DNA from: Clostridia bacterium
GTDB taxonomy: Bacteria; Bacillota; Sulfobacillia; SLMV01
Assembly (NCBI GenBank): GCA_003551365.1
Contig: PUMM01000063.1
Location: 1-63,590, forward strand
DNA: 63,590 nucleotides
Direction: 5' to 3'
The position numbers and the translations under genes are program-made. Every line of letters begins with the position of its first letter. Within the stretch, counting starts at the first letter, position 1. The notes beneath the pieces were generated by a model. It made no database searches. It saw nothing but the letters and a program-made list of their open reading frames with translations, and was not told where the DNA came from. Of this stretch, positions 1-8,392 are shown piece after piece.

Positions 1-837
1 ACCTGCCGCAACGCCGGATGCATTGTCATTGGCACTGGGGCGCGGGTGGCACAGGTGGGCAGTGACCAGTACCTCCTCATTCGTCTCTCCAGGCAACAGC
101 GCGCTGACTACCTGCATCTGTCCTGCAGTGAAACGGGCTTCTACCTCAGCGCGCAGCCGTACGGGTTCGTCGCTGTTGTCCAGTAGCCGACGGAGCCGGG
201 TGCCCTGGCGCGGCGTGAGCACAAACCCGGGGCACGGTTCATCATCCCTGCTGAACCAAAACGACCTGTAGCAGCGAGCGTCCGGAAGGTCCATGACCTG
301 CCGCACCGGCGGGAACTCGGGGATGTTGTCCACGATGATGCCAACAGCTCCCAGCTTTTGCACGGCGATGCGGTAGGCGCGGTCCGGATCAGCATCGCAG
401 AGTACGAAACGCCCCTCTATATCGCAGTCTTCATAAGACTCCGGTCGGTCTGCCCGTGCGACGGCCACCACCTCAGCTGTCGTTCCCCCGGGTGGAGTGG
501 GCCCGGTGCGTTGGATTACACTCAGCTCGTCCTCGCCGTAGTCACACAGTTTTTGCTCGTGCTTATCCGGCTGCATTAGACGCAGGGAGGCGCGGGTGAT
601 ATCCCATTCCAGCGGCAGAGGTGGCTGCCCCCAGAAGGAGGTTTCCCCATCTGCCGTGTAGGTGAGAATTTCCGTTTGCAGGCCGAAACCCTCGAGCCTT
701 TCAGCCACGTGCTCTGCCGCCTGGCGAAAACCATCCGACACCTGTATGCGGTGAAATTGTGTGACTTCCTCCAGGTAGCGCAGGGCCCGGCGGCCGGATA
801 CAGTTTCCTGCAGTTTTCCGTACTCACTCGGGAACAT
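1..837 (-). CDS. M28/DUF4910-type aminopeptidase, C-terminus cut by the window edge
   Basis: Open reading frame of 279 codons running off the left edge, so only the N-terminal part is seen. The start is an ATG at 837 preceded by AAAGGAGG with 5-nt spacing. After an N-terminal cap region there is a PA-like insert (around VLCDADPDRAYRI and VGIIVDNIP). The visible end holds HLCHP followed by ANDNASG. This His/Asp-Asn-Ser-Gly arrangement is the metal-binding signature of the DUF4910 and M28 zinc aminopeptidase-like proteins. The likely role is cleavage of amino acids from small peptides, and no signal peptide is visible. It is divergent from the rhomboid gene. The substrate cannot be stated, and the remaining zinc ligands lie outside the window. 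Confidence 0.8.
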   Translation of the reverse strand, partial: MFPSEYGKLQETVSGRRALRYLEEVTQFHRIQVSDGFRQAAEHVAERLEGFGLQTEILTYTADGETSFWGQPPLPLEWDITRASLRLMQPDKHEQKLCDYGEDELSVIQRTGPTPPGGTTAEVVAVARADRPESYEDCDIEGRFVLCDADPDRAYRIAVQKLGAVGIIVDNIPEFPPVRQVMDLPDARCYRSFWFSRDDEPCPGFVLTPRQGTRLRRLLDNSDEPVRLRAEVEARFTAGQMQVVSALLPGETNEEVLVTAHLCHPRPSANDNASGVAAG

Positions 838-847
838 ATCGTCCTCC

Positions 848-876
848 TTTACTTGTCCGGTATAATGGATGATAAT
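848..876 (+). promoter_or_regulatory. possible promoter in the divergent peptidase/rhomboid spacer
   Basis: TTTACT (848-853) and GATAAT (871-876) are separated by 17 bp, a fair sigma-A type match pointing to the rhomboid-ruvX-mltG genes. A TATAAT at 861 has no -35 at a proper distance. TTGTCC (853-858) and GGACAA (882-887) form an inverted repeat across the spacer that could be an operator. Sequence match only. Confidence 0.3.
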
Positions 877-925
877 TACTTGGACAAAGAGACGGCCATA
901 CCTTTATGTGAAGGGGAAAGCATTT

Positions 926-1657
926 GTGATTCCTCTCAGAGACAACATCCGATCGCGTCGTCGACCCTGGATAACCTACCTTCTCATCGGCGTAAATACC
1001 GCCGTTTTTTTGTACCAGCTGTCCCTGAGCCACGGTGAACTCAACGAGCTGCTGCGCACCTACGCTGTCATTCCCATGCGTATCGGCGGGCCGCTGGCGC
1101 TGCTGTTTCCCGAGCGCTGGCCCCAGCTTATCACCCTGTTCTCGGCCATGTTTTTGCACGGCAGCTGGTTTCACTACGGGGGGAATATGCTGTATTTGTG
1201 GATCTTCGGCGACAACGTGGAGGGTAGTATGGGCGGGATACGGTACCTGCTCTTCTACCTTCTCACCGGTGCGATTGGCAACCTGGCGCACGTTACCATG
1301 AACGCTCACAGTCCCGTGCCCACGATCGGGGCCAGTGGGGCCATTGCGGGCATTTTGGGCGCCTACCTGCTCATGTTCCCATACGCCCGCGTTATGACCC
1401 TGGTGCCCTTGGGCATATTCTTCACCGTGGCTGAGATCCCGGCGCTGGTGTTCCTGCTGGTGTGGTTTTTGCTGCAGTTAATCAGCGGTCTGAGTCCGAT
1501 GGGAGCACAGGCGGTGGCCTGGTGGGCACATATTGGTGGGTTTTTGGCCGGGGTTTTCATGGTATTCTGGTTTCGGCAGGATTCGCGGGCGAGACGCCGC
1601 ACAGACAGGGAGCTGGACATTTTTGGCGAGAATCATGGCGATAGACCTTGGAGATAA
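926..1657 (+). CDS. rhomboid family intramembrane serine protease
   Basis: A 243-residue polytopic membrane protein that cleaves transmembrane substrates inside the bilayer. The catalytic serine lies in GASGAIAG, about residue 140, and the partner histidine in the later AHIGG helix. About six hydrophobic helices are visible, and the protein starts with IPLRDNIRSRRRPW, the usual opening of the short bacterial rhomboid group. The GTG start at 926 follows AAGGGGAA. An in-frame upstream ATG at 869 would add 19 residues that the family lacks. The 3' end overlaps the start of ruvX by 35 bases, suggesting a shared transcript. The substrate is unknown. Confidence 0.9.
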   Translation: MIPLRDNIRSRRRPWITYLLIGVNTAVFLYQLSLSHGELNELLRTYAVIPMRIGGPLALLFPERWPQLITLFSAMFLHGSWFHYGGNMLYLWIFGDNVEGSMGGIRYLLFYLLTGAIGNLAHVTMNAHSPVPTIGASGAIAGILGAYLLMFPYARVMTLVPLGIFFTVAEIPALVFLLVWFLLQLISGLSPMGAQAVAWWAHIGGFLAGVFMVFWFRQDSRARRRTDRELDIFGENHGDRPWR

Positions 1658-2072
1658 GCGCATAGGCGTGGCGGTGAGTGATCCCACGCAGACCCTGGCG
1701 CAGCCGCTCTGCACCCTGCACTGGGGAGAAGACCCCCTGCCCGATAGTGCGTCGGTGGTGCAGGAGATAGTTGAGCTCTGCCGTAAATACGAAGTGGAGA
1801 CCCTGATCATAGGCTTTCCCCGCCATATGGATGGAAGCGAGGGAGAGCGGGCCAGACGGGCCCGTCAGTGGAAGGACAGGTTGGCAACTGCTGCTCCATG
1901 TCGTGTACAATTGGAAGATGAACGCCTGACGAGCCGGATTGCCGAGCGCGCTCTAATAGAGGGAGACGTACGCCGGGCGCAGCGAAAAGAGCGAATTGAC
2001 AGGATGGCTGCTGCGCTGATCCTGGATACCTATCTCCGTCGCCGGTGTGACGGCTCCGGTTCCCGGGCATGA
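1623..2072 (+). CDS. ruvX: RuvX/YqgF family putative pre-16S rRNA nuclease or Holliday junction resolvase
   Basis: A 149-residue RNase H-like nuclease. The first acidic residue sits in AIDLGDKRIGVAVSD, and EDERLTS with a late Asp in KERIDRMAAALIL complete the family pattern. In other bacteria this protein matures the 5' end of 16S rRNA and has been proposed as a resolvase. The TTG at 1623 is preferred over the ATG at 1635 because it gives the usual R-I-x-x-x-D-x-G spacing and lies 10 nt after AGGGAG. The order ruvX, DUF1292 gene, mltG is the classical Bacillota arrangement (yrrK-yrzB-yrrL). Confidence 0.92.
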   Translation: MARIMAIDLGDKRIGVAVSDPTQTLAQPLCTLHWGEDPLPDSASVVQEIVELCRKYEVETLIIGFPRHMDGSEGERARRARQWKDRLATAAPCRVQLEDERLTSRIAERALIEGDVRRAQRKERIDRMAAALILDTYLRRRCDGSGSRA

Positions 2073-2093
2073 TGTATACGGAGGGGTGATAGT

Positions 2094-2363
2094 GTGGATA
2101 GAGAGGACATTCCCGCAGGAGAGGTCATAGAATTGGTAGACGAGGATGGCGAGAGCCACCCATTCCAAATACTGGACATGCTGGACGTGGATGAGAGCCA
2201 GTACTTGATCTGTACTCCCATGGAAGAGGAAGACGAGGGAGCGGGCGAGGCCTTCGCCTTCCGCGTGGCTGAAGAGGACGACGAGACCTATTTGCGCGAG
2301 ATTGACGACGAGGATGAGTTCGCCCAGGTAGCTGAAGAGTGGCAGAAGAAGATGGACGGCTGA
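2094..2363 (+). CDS. DUF1292 protein (YrzB family)
   Basis: An 89-residue, very acidic cytosolic protein starting with GTG behind GGAGGGGTG. It matches DUF1292: an N-terminal beta-rich part (EVIELVDEDGES, FQILDMLDVDES, YLICTPM) and a Glu-rich end. The function of the family is not established. Its fixed place between ruvX and mltG in Bacillota argues for a housekeeping role. About a third of the residues are Asp or Glu, more than is usual in low-salt relatives, in line with the acidic bias of the window. Confidence 0.85.
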   Translation: MDREDIPAGEVIELVDEDGESHPFQILDMLDVDESQYLICTPMEEEDEGAGEAFAFRVAEEDDETYLREIDDEDEFAQVAEEWQKKMDG

Positions 2364-2402
2364 GGCCGGTCCCGGGCGAGAGGTTGCGCGGGGGAGGAGA
2401 CC

Positions 2403-3455
2403 GTGTGTAGGAACGTACTGGTGGCCGCAGTGGTTCTGATGGTTGTGGGCGCCGGGGTGGCGGCGGTGGGCTATGCTCAGTGGGTGAACGCCCTGGAACC
2501 GGTTGACCCAATATCGGACAATACCGTACTGGTGCAGGTGGAACCCGGCAGCAGCACTGCTGACATTGCCGCTATGCTGGAGGAAGAAAACCTGATCCGT
2601 TCCGGCTGGGCTTTTGTGCTTCTGGCCCGCGTACAGCAGAGAGACGGGCAGGCCCGGGCAGGTTGGTATGAGCTGCACCCGGCCATGACCCCGGAGGATA
2701 TACTGGACAAGTTGATACGCGGTGAGGCTGCCACCATGCAGTTTACCATTCCCGAGGGGCTCACCGTGCAGCAGGTCGTCGACCGTATGGTTGCACAGGA
2801 TATGGGCGAGGAAGATGCGTTCTGGGCGGCCGTGCACGATGAGGAGGTCATCGACCTCATAGCTCAGTGGCTCCCCGAGGAGTATGCTCCGGAGGAAGCG
2901 TGCCCGGAATACGAGCTGCCGAGCTCTGTCCTGGAGGGATATCTCTACCCCGACACCTACACTGTGGACTATGGACTGAGCGAAGCTGAGATGGTGCAGA
3001 TGGTGCTGAATCGGTTTCTGCAGCACTGGGATGAGGAACGGGCAGAAAGAGCAGAGGAGATGGATCTGAGTCCCCATGAGGTGGTCACACTCGCCTCTAT
3101 TGTGGAACGGGAGGCACGAGTAGATGATGAGCGTCCCAAGATTGCCTCCGTGTTTCTGAACCGGCTGGAGCGCGAGATGCTGCTGGGAGCATGCTCCACC
3201 GTTCTTTACGTACAGGGCCGGTTCTCTGGTCCGGTGCTTGATGAGGATACTGAGATCGACTCTCCCTACAATACATATCGGGCCGCGGATCTTCCCCCCG
3301 GTCCCATTGCCAGCCCGGGTCAGAGCAGCATCGATGCGGTTTTGAATCCCGACTCTACTGATTATCTGTATTTTGTCTCCCGCGGCGATGGCACGCACGC
3401 GTTCGCCCGCACCTATGACGAGCACCTGCAGAACGTCGCCGAGTACGGTGAATGA
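2403..3455 (+). CDS. mltG: endolytic murein transglycosylase MltG (YceG-like)
   Basis: A 350-residue membrane-anchored enzyme that cuts nascent peptidoglycan strands and so limits glycan length. One N-terminal transmembrane helix (about residues 4-25) is followed by a LysM-like segment and the YceG domain. The catalytic glutamate is in LASIVEREA. Downstream are the typical CSTVLY, SPYNTYR, LPPGPIASPG and YLYFVSRGDGTHAF blocks. The GTG start at 2403 follows GGGGGAGGA. Length and order are normal for the family, and the gene completes the ruvX-DUF1292-mltG set. Confidence 0.93.
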   Translation: MCRNVLVAAVVLMVVGAGVAAVGYAQWVNALEPVDPISDNTVLVQVEPGSSTADIAAMLEEENLIRSGWAFVLLARVQQRDGQARAGWYELHPAMTPEDILDKLIRGEAATMQFTIPEGLTVQQVVDRMVAQDMGEEDAFWAAVHDEEVIDLIAQWLPEEYAPEEACPEYELPSSVLEGYLYPDTYTVDYGLSEAEMVQMVLNRFLQHWDEERAERAEEMDLSPHEVVTLASIVEREARVDDERPKIASVFLNRLEREMLLGACSTVLYVQGRFSGPVLDEDTEIDSPYNTYRAADLPPGPIASPGQSSIDAVLNPDSTDYLYFVSRGDGTHAFARTYDEHLQNVAEYGE

Positions 3456-3710
3456 GCTGCCGCGCCCCGTTTGTGTGCTCTGTTCCCCTTCATCCTCACT
3501 CCCCGGGTGTACGCAGTGGGGCGCTGCGTGGTTGGCGCCGTCGCCATTCCCTGCCGAATTTCCCCCCTGAATGGAGCTGAAGCCCCGGCCGGTGGCCATC
3601 ATTTTTCGCCGGACATGCACCGTTCCCATTTCGGGCGCATAAGCTGGTACTCGATGCATTAGAGCGCTCACGCCATCCCCAATCGACATCCGGAGGGGGT
3701 AGTTTCGGCC

Positions 3711-4433
3711 GTGGAACCTGGCTCGGTTGCACTGTTTGCTGTTCTGGTTGCGCAGGGACTGTCATTTCTATTCGGCTACCTCACTGGACAGAAGAGTTTC
3801 CCTCGCCCTCTCACGCCGGGGCGGGAGAGAATCCTCCTGCAGGAGATGGAGCGGGGGGATGATCGGGCGCGGGAGACGCTGATCGCCCACAACCTACGCC
3901 TGGTGGCTCATGTGGCCAAGAAGTTCGACAGCACACCATTGGACCAGGAGGACCTGATTTCCATCGGGAGTATTGGCCTGATCAAGGGCATCGACACCTT
4001 TGATCGCAGCAAAGGGGTTCGGTTGGCAACCTATGCGGCCCGGTGCATCGAGAACGAGATTCTCATGGCGCTGCGGCGGCGCAGGGGCAAGCAGGAGACC
4101 TCGCTGGAGGATCCCATCGGTACGGACAATGAGGGGAACGAAATCAGCCTCCTGGATATACTGGCCGCGGAGACGGAGGCGGTTTCTGATTCAGTCAATC
4201 GGGAAATGCTGAGAAAAAGAATGACCGAGAGTTTGGAGGTATTGACGCCTCGAGAGCGAAAGATTATTGAGATGCGTTTCGGCCTCAACGGCAGTGAGGT
4301 GAGGACTCAGCGCGAGATTGCCGGGATGCTCGGGATCTCCCGCTCCTACGTATCGAGGATTCAGAAACGGAGCGTGAGCAAGATTTCCGCGGCCATGCAG
4401 AAATACGCGTCTGACGATGGGCACACATTATAG
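3711..4433 (+). CDS. sigK: RNA polymerase sporulation sigma factor SigK, uninterrupted
   Basis: A 240-residue sigma-70 family factor that directs late mother-cell transcription. It has a hydrophobic N-terminal pro-sequence (residues 6-24) like pro-sigma-K, which is removed by the membrane protease SpoIVFB. Region 2 follows (NLRLVAHVAKKF, DLISIGSIGLIKGI, LATYAARCIENEI), then DPIGTDNEGNEISLLD, and region 4 with LTPRERKIIEMRFGL and a helix-turn-helix at QREIAGMLGISRSYVSR. The match to sigma-K is better than to sigma-E because of the pro-sequence and the N-E-I-L-M motif. The gene is intact, with no skin-type insertion. The 255-bp gap upstream shows no clear sigma-E promoter. Confidence 0.93.
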   Translation: MEPGSVALFAVLVAQGLSFLFGYLTGQKSFPRPLTPGRERILLQEMERGDDRARETLIAHNLRLVAHVAKKFDSTPLDQEDLISIGSIGLIKGIDTFDRSKGVRLATYAARCIENEILMALRRRRGKQETSLEDPIGTDNEGNEISLLDILAAETEAVSDSVNREMLRKRMTESLEVLTPRERKIIEMRFGLNGSEVRTQREIAGMLGISRSYVSRIQKRSVSKISAAMQKYASDDGHTL

Positions 4434-4451
4434 GCCAGAGGAGAGTGAGTT

Positions 4452-4976
4452 TTGGGACTGGTGCACCTGCTGACACCTGATCAGTATCTATCGTCCATAG
4501 AGGAGATTGACCTGGATGACCTGGAGCATGCGGGAGTTGAGGCTGTGATCTGTGATCTGGACAACACTCTCGTACCATTCGGGTCAGAAGAGATTGCCGA
4601 ATCGACGAAGAAATGGCTGCGGGAGGTGCGGGACCGCGGCTTTCGGGTGGTTCTGCTCTCCAACGCCATGTCCAACCGGGTTGAGCGGCTGGCTGCGAGA
4701 CTGGACGTTCCGGCAATTGCCGGCGCCACCAAGCCGCGCGCTGCTGCCTATCACCGGGCCATGCAGGTCCTGGGTGCCGCGCCGGGGCGCTGTGCGGCGG
4801 TTGGTGATCAGCTGTTCACCGACGTGGTGGGCGGCAACCGGATGGGGATGCAGACCATCCTGGTCCTGCCCCTCTCCCGCAGAGATTTCTTCATGACCAA
4901 GATTCTGCGCCTGATGGAACGTTGGACCATATGTTATCTGCAGAGACGTGGATGCACGGAGCGGCCGGAGGGATAG
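4452..4976 (+). CDS. YqeG family HAD IIIA-type phosphatase
   Basis: A 174-residue cytosolic HAD-superfamily protein. Motif I is DLDNTL (residues 35-40), motif II is the VLLSNAM segment, a lysine lies in ATKPRAAAYH, and motif III is VGDQLFTDVVGGNRMGM. This is the YqeG set, a family near phosphatidylglycerophosphate phosphatases. In Bacillus the gene neighbours yqeH and aroE, but here it follows sigK by 18 bp. The TTG start at 4452 lies behind GAGGAGAGTGAG. The substrate is not proven; PGP phosphatase is one possibility. Confidence 0.9.
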   Translation: MGLVHLLTPDQYLSSIEEIDLDDLEHAGVEAVICDLDNTLVPFGSEEIAESTKKWLREVRDRGFRVVLLSNAMSNRVERLAARLDVPAIAGATKPRAAAYHRAMQVLGAAPGRCAAVGDQLFTDVVGGNRMGMQTILVLPLSRRDFFMTKILRLMERWTICYLQRRGCTERPEG

Positions 4977-4979
4977 CAC

Positions 4980-5246
4980 GTGACATATCGGGTCGATGAG
5001 AGGATGGCGAGGGTGAAGCAATCTGGATTCCTGTACACCATGATTCGCCGCGTCGCCGAGTTCGATGCGGGAGAGCGCAGTGGAGAGCGCTTTTTGGATA
5101 TTCTGGCTGAACATCTCGCGGCGGGCCGGCGCGAGCACGAATTCCTGAAGGAGTGCCAGCTGTGCGACATCGGCGTGGTTCGCCGACCGGAATACACCGA
5201 GCTCCGCTATTACATGTGGTGCAATCCGGCGAGCGAGGACAACTGA
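4980..5246 (+). CDS. small protein of unknown function
   Basis: An 88-residue protein starting with GTG three bases after the yqeG stop, so probably cotranslated. I do not recognise the family. It is soluble, with basic and acidic helices in the first half, followed by KECQLCDIG and then YYMWCN. Three cysteines in the second half (C-x2-C plus one more) could bind metal or be redox-active. Translational linkage to yqeG and normal codon use support a real gene. Confidence 0.6.
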   Translation: MTYRVDERMARVKQSGFLYTMIRRVAEFDAGERSGERFLDILAEHLAAGRREHEFLKECQLCDIGVVRRPEYTELRYYMWCNPASEDN

Positions 5247-5474
5247 TCCCGCGGCTGCTTCCGGTTGGCCACGTGCGATCCCGGGGGAGCGTTGACCGGC
5301 AGACCCCTCGGGGTTGGCAGGACTGGCCCACCGCATCGAGAATAAGGCGAGCAGCAAAACATGTCGTTTCCTGTAGTGTGCGCGGGCGCGTCCTCCGTGC
5401 GCCGATGAGTGGTCGCATGGCTGCGAGAGACTGTCCCACCGCCGCTGCCGGGCGACGATGGGGGGTCATCCGCC

Positions 5475-6680
5475 ATGCCATCATATGTGTACGAGGCGAT
5501 TGATGACGCTGGATCCTCTGTAACTGGTGAAGTGGAGGCGGGCAGCGAAATGGCTGCTGCCGAGCAGGTGCGGCGGATGGGCTACACTCCCGTCCGGATG
5601 CGCCCCGCCCGGCGGTCCTTTTTTGCGGGTCTGCTGCAGTACGAAAAGCCCGTCAGTCTGGGTGATCTGGGCCTTTTCACCCGCCAGCTGGCCTCTATGT
5701 TGAACGCCGGAATACCCCTCATTCGGGCCCTGCATGCGCTGGGTGAGCAGTCTGCCAATCCCACGTTGAAGAAGGTGGTTACCCGGACGGCCGACGCGGT
5801 CGAGGGGGGAGCCGGTCTGTCCGAGGCCATGTCCGCTCATCCAGACGTTTTCTCCGACATGTACGCGGATATGATCCAGGCTGGAGAAGTGGGCGGAAAC
5901 CTGGTCGAGGTCCTGCATCGGCTGGCGGAGCAAATCGACAAGGATAAGACGCTGCGCGACAATATCCGCAGCGCCACCATTTACCCCGTGGCCGTTGTGT
6001 CATTTGCTGTGCTCATTTTGCTGGGCATGATGTTCTTCATCGTTCCCGTTTTTGTGGACATGTTTCCCGAGGGGGTCGCTCTTCCGCTTCCCACTCAGAT
6101 CATAATCAACTTCAGCGATTCGCTCCGCACCGCCTGGTATCTCTACCTGGTTGCAGTGGCGGGGCTGGCCCTCGCCTTGCGCACCTATCTGCGTTCTGAA
6201 CGCGGCACAAAATGGTGGGACCGGGCTCGCTTTCAGATGCCCGTACTCGGCTCCCTCTTTCAGAAGATAGTCCTGGCCCGGTTCTGCCGCACGCTGGCCA
6301 CCCTGCTCGGAGGCGGGATCCCCATACTCGAGGCACTGGAGACGGCAGGACCGACCTCCGGCAGCATCCAGATGGAGGAGTCGGTGGATGCGGCCTCGGA
6401 ACGGGTGAAACACGGCGAAAGCCTCACCGAACCGCTGCAGGAGAATCCTCTCTTTCCGCCCATGGTCACCATGATGGTGGCCATCGGAGAGGAGACCGGC
6501 GAACTGCCGGGCCTGTTGAACCGGGTGGCGGAGTTTTACGAGATGGAAGTGGACTCCATTACCCGGGGACTCACCTCCCTGCTTGAGCCCGTTCTGATTA
6601 TCGTGGTGGGCGGCATGGTGGCGGTTATGGTCATCGCCCTGTATCTCCCTCTCTTCACCGTCATCACTCAGATCGGCTGA
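5475..6680 (+). CDS. pilC: type IV pilus inner-membrane platform protein PilC (GspF family)
   Basis: A 401-residue platform protein that transmits rotation of the PilB or PilT ATPase to the pilus fibre. Two GspF domains are visible. The first has LGLFTRQLASMLNAGIPLIRAL and the second LARFCRTLATLLGGGIPILEAL, each followed by an E-G-x-x-L-S/T pattern. Three hydrophobic segments are present. The ATG at 5475 begins PSYVYEAIDD, the normal start of the family. The longer upstream frame is not conserved. First gene of the pilC-M-N-O cluster. Confidence 0.93.
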   Translation: MPSYVYEAIDDAGSSVTGEVEAGSEMAAAEQVRRMGYTPVRMRPARRSFFAGLLQYEKPVSLGDLGLFTRQLASMLNAGIPLIRALHALGEQSANPTLKKVVTRTADAVEGGAGLSEAMSAHPDVFSDMYADMIQAGEVGGNLVEVLHRLAEQIDKDKTLRDNIRSATIYPVAVVSFAVLILLGMMFFIVPVFVDMFPEGVALPLPTQIIINFSDSLRTAWYLYLVAVAGLALALRTYLRSERGTKWWDRARFQMPVLGSLFQKIVLARFCRTLATLLGGGIPILEALETAGPTSGSIQMEESVDAASERVKHGESLTEPLQENPLFPPMVTMMVAIGEETGELPGLLNRVAEFYEMEVDSITRGLTSLLEPVLIIVVGGMVAVMVIALYLPLFTVITQIG

Positions 6681-6785
6681 AAATCGATACGGCACCCCAC
6701 TAAAATCCGAGCCCCGCTGTGACGATACATGTGGATAGGAGGAAAATCAGTTTGCGGCCGGGACGACGAGGAGTTGATACGGCGG

Positions 6786-7787
6786 ATGATATTTTCGGCC
6801 GGAATGCGAGCTGTGGGATTGGAAATAGATGCACAGGCAGTGCGGGCGGTGGAGTTGAAACCCGGTCGCAGCGGAGTTCAGCTGCGGGCCGCCGGGCGGT
6901 GTTCCCTGCCCGAGGGCGCGGTCAGCGCCGGGGTGGTGCAGGAGACCGACGCAGTTGCCGATGCACTTCACCAGTTGTGGTCTGACGCAGGATTTGCCGT
7001 GCGGGACGTGGTGGTGGGGGTGGCCAATCAGGGCATGTTCATGCGGTCCATCACTTTTCCCCGCGTGCCGCGCGAGAACCTGGAAGATGCTCTCCGGCTG
7101 CAGGCGGGAGAGCACCTTCCCATTCCCCTCGAGCAGCTGGTAATGGATTTTGCCGTACTCGACGAGATCACGGGCGAGGAGGGAGAGGAACTGTACGAAC
7201 TACTGCTGGTGGCGGTGCGCCGGGACCAGCTGCAGCGGACACTGGATGCCCTGCAGCACTCCGGACTCCGGCCGGTGGTGGTCGATGCTTCCCCCCTCGC
7301 TCTCGCCCGCAACCTGGAGCAGAGTGAGCTGGCCGGATCCATTGTGCTGGCCGACGTGGCCGGAGGGGTCACCAGCCTGCTGGTGGTCTCCGGGGGGCAG
7401 CCCGTATTTGCCCGGGTGTCGCCCGTGGGGCTCTCGTCGCTCAACGGCCGCCCCGGGGATGACGATGCCCCGGCTGCAGATGACCGGGAAGCCCAGGAAT
7501 CCTGGGCGCGCGAACTGGCACAGGAGATCAACACATCGGTGCATTACTACCTCACGCAGACCTATGACGAAGTGGTTGATGCGCTGATCATCAGCGGCTG
7601 TGGATCCCGACCGGACGTAGTCCCCGAGATCCTGGAGGAGGCGCTGGAGATGCCGGTGCGCCGCCTCGATCCTCTGCGGCGCCTCGCTGTCGTGCGCGAT
7701 GACGGCATCGACTGGGAGAGCGACGCGTCCGATTTTGCCGTAAGCATAGGCCTGGGCCACAGGGCCATTGAGGAGGGGGCGGGATGA
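6786..7787 (+). CDS. pilM: type IV pilus assembly protein PilM (actin-like ATPase)
   Basis: A 333-residue cytoplasmic protein of the FtsA/actin fold that links the cytoplasmic motor to PilN. VGLEIDAQAVRAVELK is the first nucleotide-binding loop. PRVPRENLEDALRLQAGEHLPIP is diagnostic for PilM, and VLADVAGGVTSLLVV is the second phosphate loop. The ATG at 6786 lies behind GAGGAG. An in-frame ATG at 6729 would add 19 residues without resemblance to the family. It overlaps pilN by 4 bases (ATGA). Confidence 0.9.
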   Translation: MIFSAGMRAVGLEIDAQAVRAVELKPGRSGVQLRAAGRCSLPEGAVSAGVVQETDAVADALHQLWSDAGFAVRDVVVGVANQGMFMRSITFPRVPRENLEDALRLQAGEHLPIPLEQLVMDFAVLDEITGEEGEELYELLLVAVRRDQLQRTLDALQHSGLRPVVVDASPLALARNLEQSELAGSIVLADVAGGVTSLLVVSGGQPVFARVSPVGLSSLNGRPGDDDAPAADDREAQESWARELAQEINTSVHYYLTQTYDEVVDALIISGCGSRPDVVPEILEEALEMPVRRLDPLRRLAVVRDDGIDWESDASDFAVSIGLGHRAIEEGAG

Positions 7788-8392
7788 TTCGCATTAACCT
7801 GCTGCCCCCAGAAATCAAACAGGCCCGCCGGCTTGCCCGTCAGCAGTTATACCTGGGCATAGCAGTGGGGTGCCTGGTCCTGCTGCTGGTCCTGGGGAAC
7901 CTGTTTCTGCGCTGGCAGACGGTCCGTATCCGGCAGCACGTGGACGTCGTGCAGAAGCAGCGGGAGGCCGTGGAGGTATCCGTACAGGAGCATGAGCCAT
8001 ACGTGGACCTGCAGGCCCAGATGCAGGGTCGTCGGAGCCTGCTGCAGCAGGTCATGGGTGCCCCACCCGACTGGGTCACAGTGCTGCGGCGGATGGGCGA
8101 GGACATACCGGAGCACGTCTGGCTCACCGATCTCCGTCTGACGGCTGGTGCAGCGGACGAAGAGGGGGAAGACCGGCCGGGCGATATGATGATGCGGGGC
8201 TACACCTACGATCATACCGATACTGCGGACTGGTTGGATACGGTGCAGAAAATGTCCGGGGTTGAGGATGTGCGGTGTTCATTTTCTGTCGAGGAATCAT
8301 ATGGTCGTTTCCTGGTGGTGGAGTTTGAGGTCAGCTCCCTGCTGCCCCCGGGAGACGAATTTGCCCCACCCGAGGCGGGTGATGACGATTGA
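7784..8392 (+). CDS. pilN: type IV pilus alignment protein PilN
   Basis: A 202-residue bitopic membrane protein. It begins with MIRINLLPPE, the PilN motif that docks into the PilM groove, followed by a transmembrane helix (about residues 24-42), a coiled coil rich in Gln and Val, and a ferredoxin-like periplasmic-type domain. The tail is acidic. The start overlaps the pilM stop by 4 bases and the end overlaps pilO, so translational coupling is likely. It would form a heterodimer with PilO. Confidence 0.88.
   Translation: MIRINLLPPEIKQARRLARQQLYLGIAVGCLVLLLVLGNLFLRWQTVRIRQHVDVVQKQREAVEVSVQEHEPYVDLQAQMQGRRSLLQQVMGAPPDWVTVLRRMGEDIPEHVWLTDLRLTAGAADEEGEDRPGDMMMRGYTYDHTDTADWLDTVQKMSGVEDVRCSFSVEESYGRFLVVEFEVSSLLPPGDEFAPPEAGDDD

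Noticed and set aside
861..866. perfect TATAAT
   Set aside because: No -35 box 16-18 bp upstream and no extended -10; the pair at 848-876 fits better.
1953..3689. 578-codon open frame on the minus strand, antisense to ruvX and mltG
   Set aside because: It is a shadow of G+C-rich coding sequence, with His/Gly/Pro-rich composition and no family resemblance. The same applies to 10708-12378 minus and 13790-15157 minus.
3711..4433. skin-like interruption of sigK
   Set aside because: The frame is continuous from the pro-sequence to region 4, so no excision element is present.
5247..5474. possible riboswitch (c-di-GMP type) before pilC
   Set aside because: I looked for the c-di-GMP-I core and did not find the conserved loop sequences; only GC-rich hairpins are visible.
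6719..6985. open frame with AGGAGG before a TTG near the pilM start
   Set aside because: The strong Shine-Dalgarno at about 6738 points to a frame without protein character, while pilM in another frame is clear. Probably a chance match.
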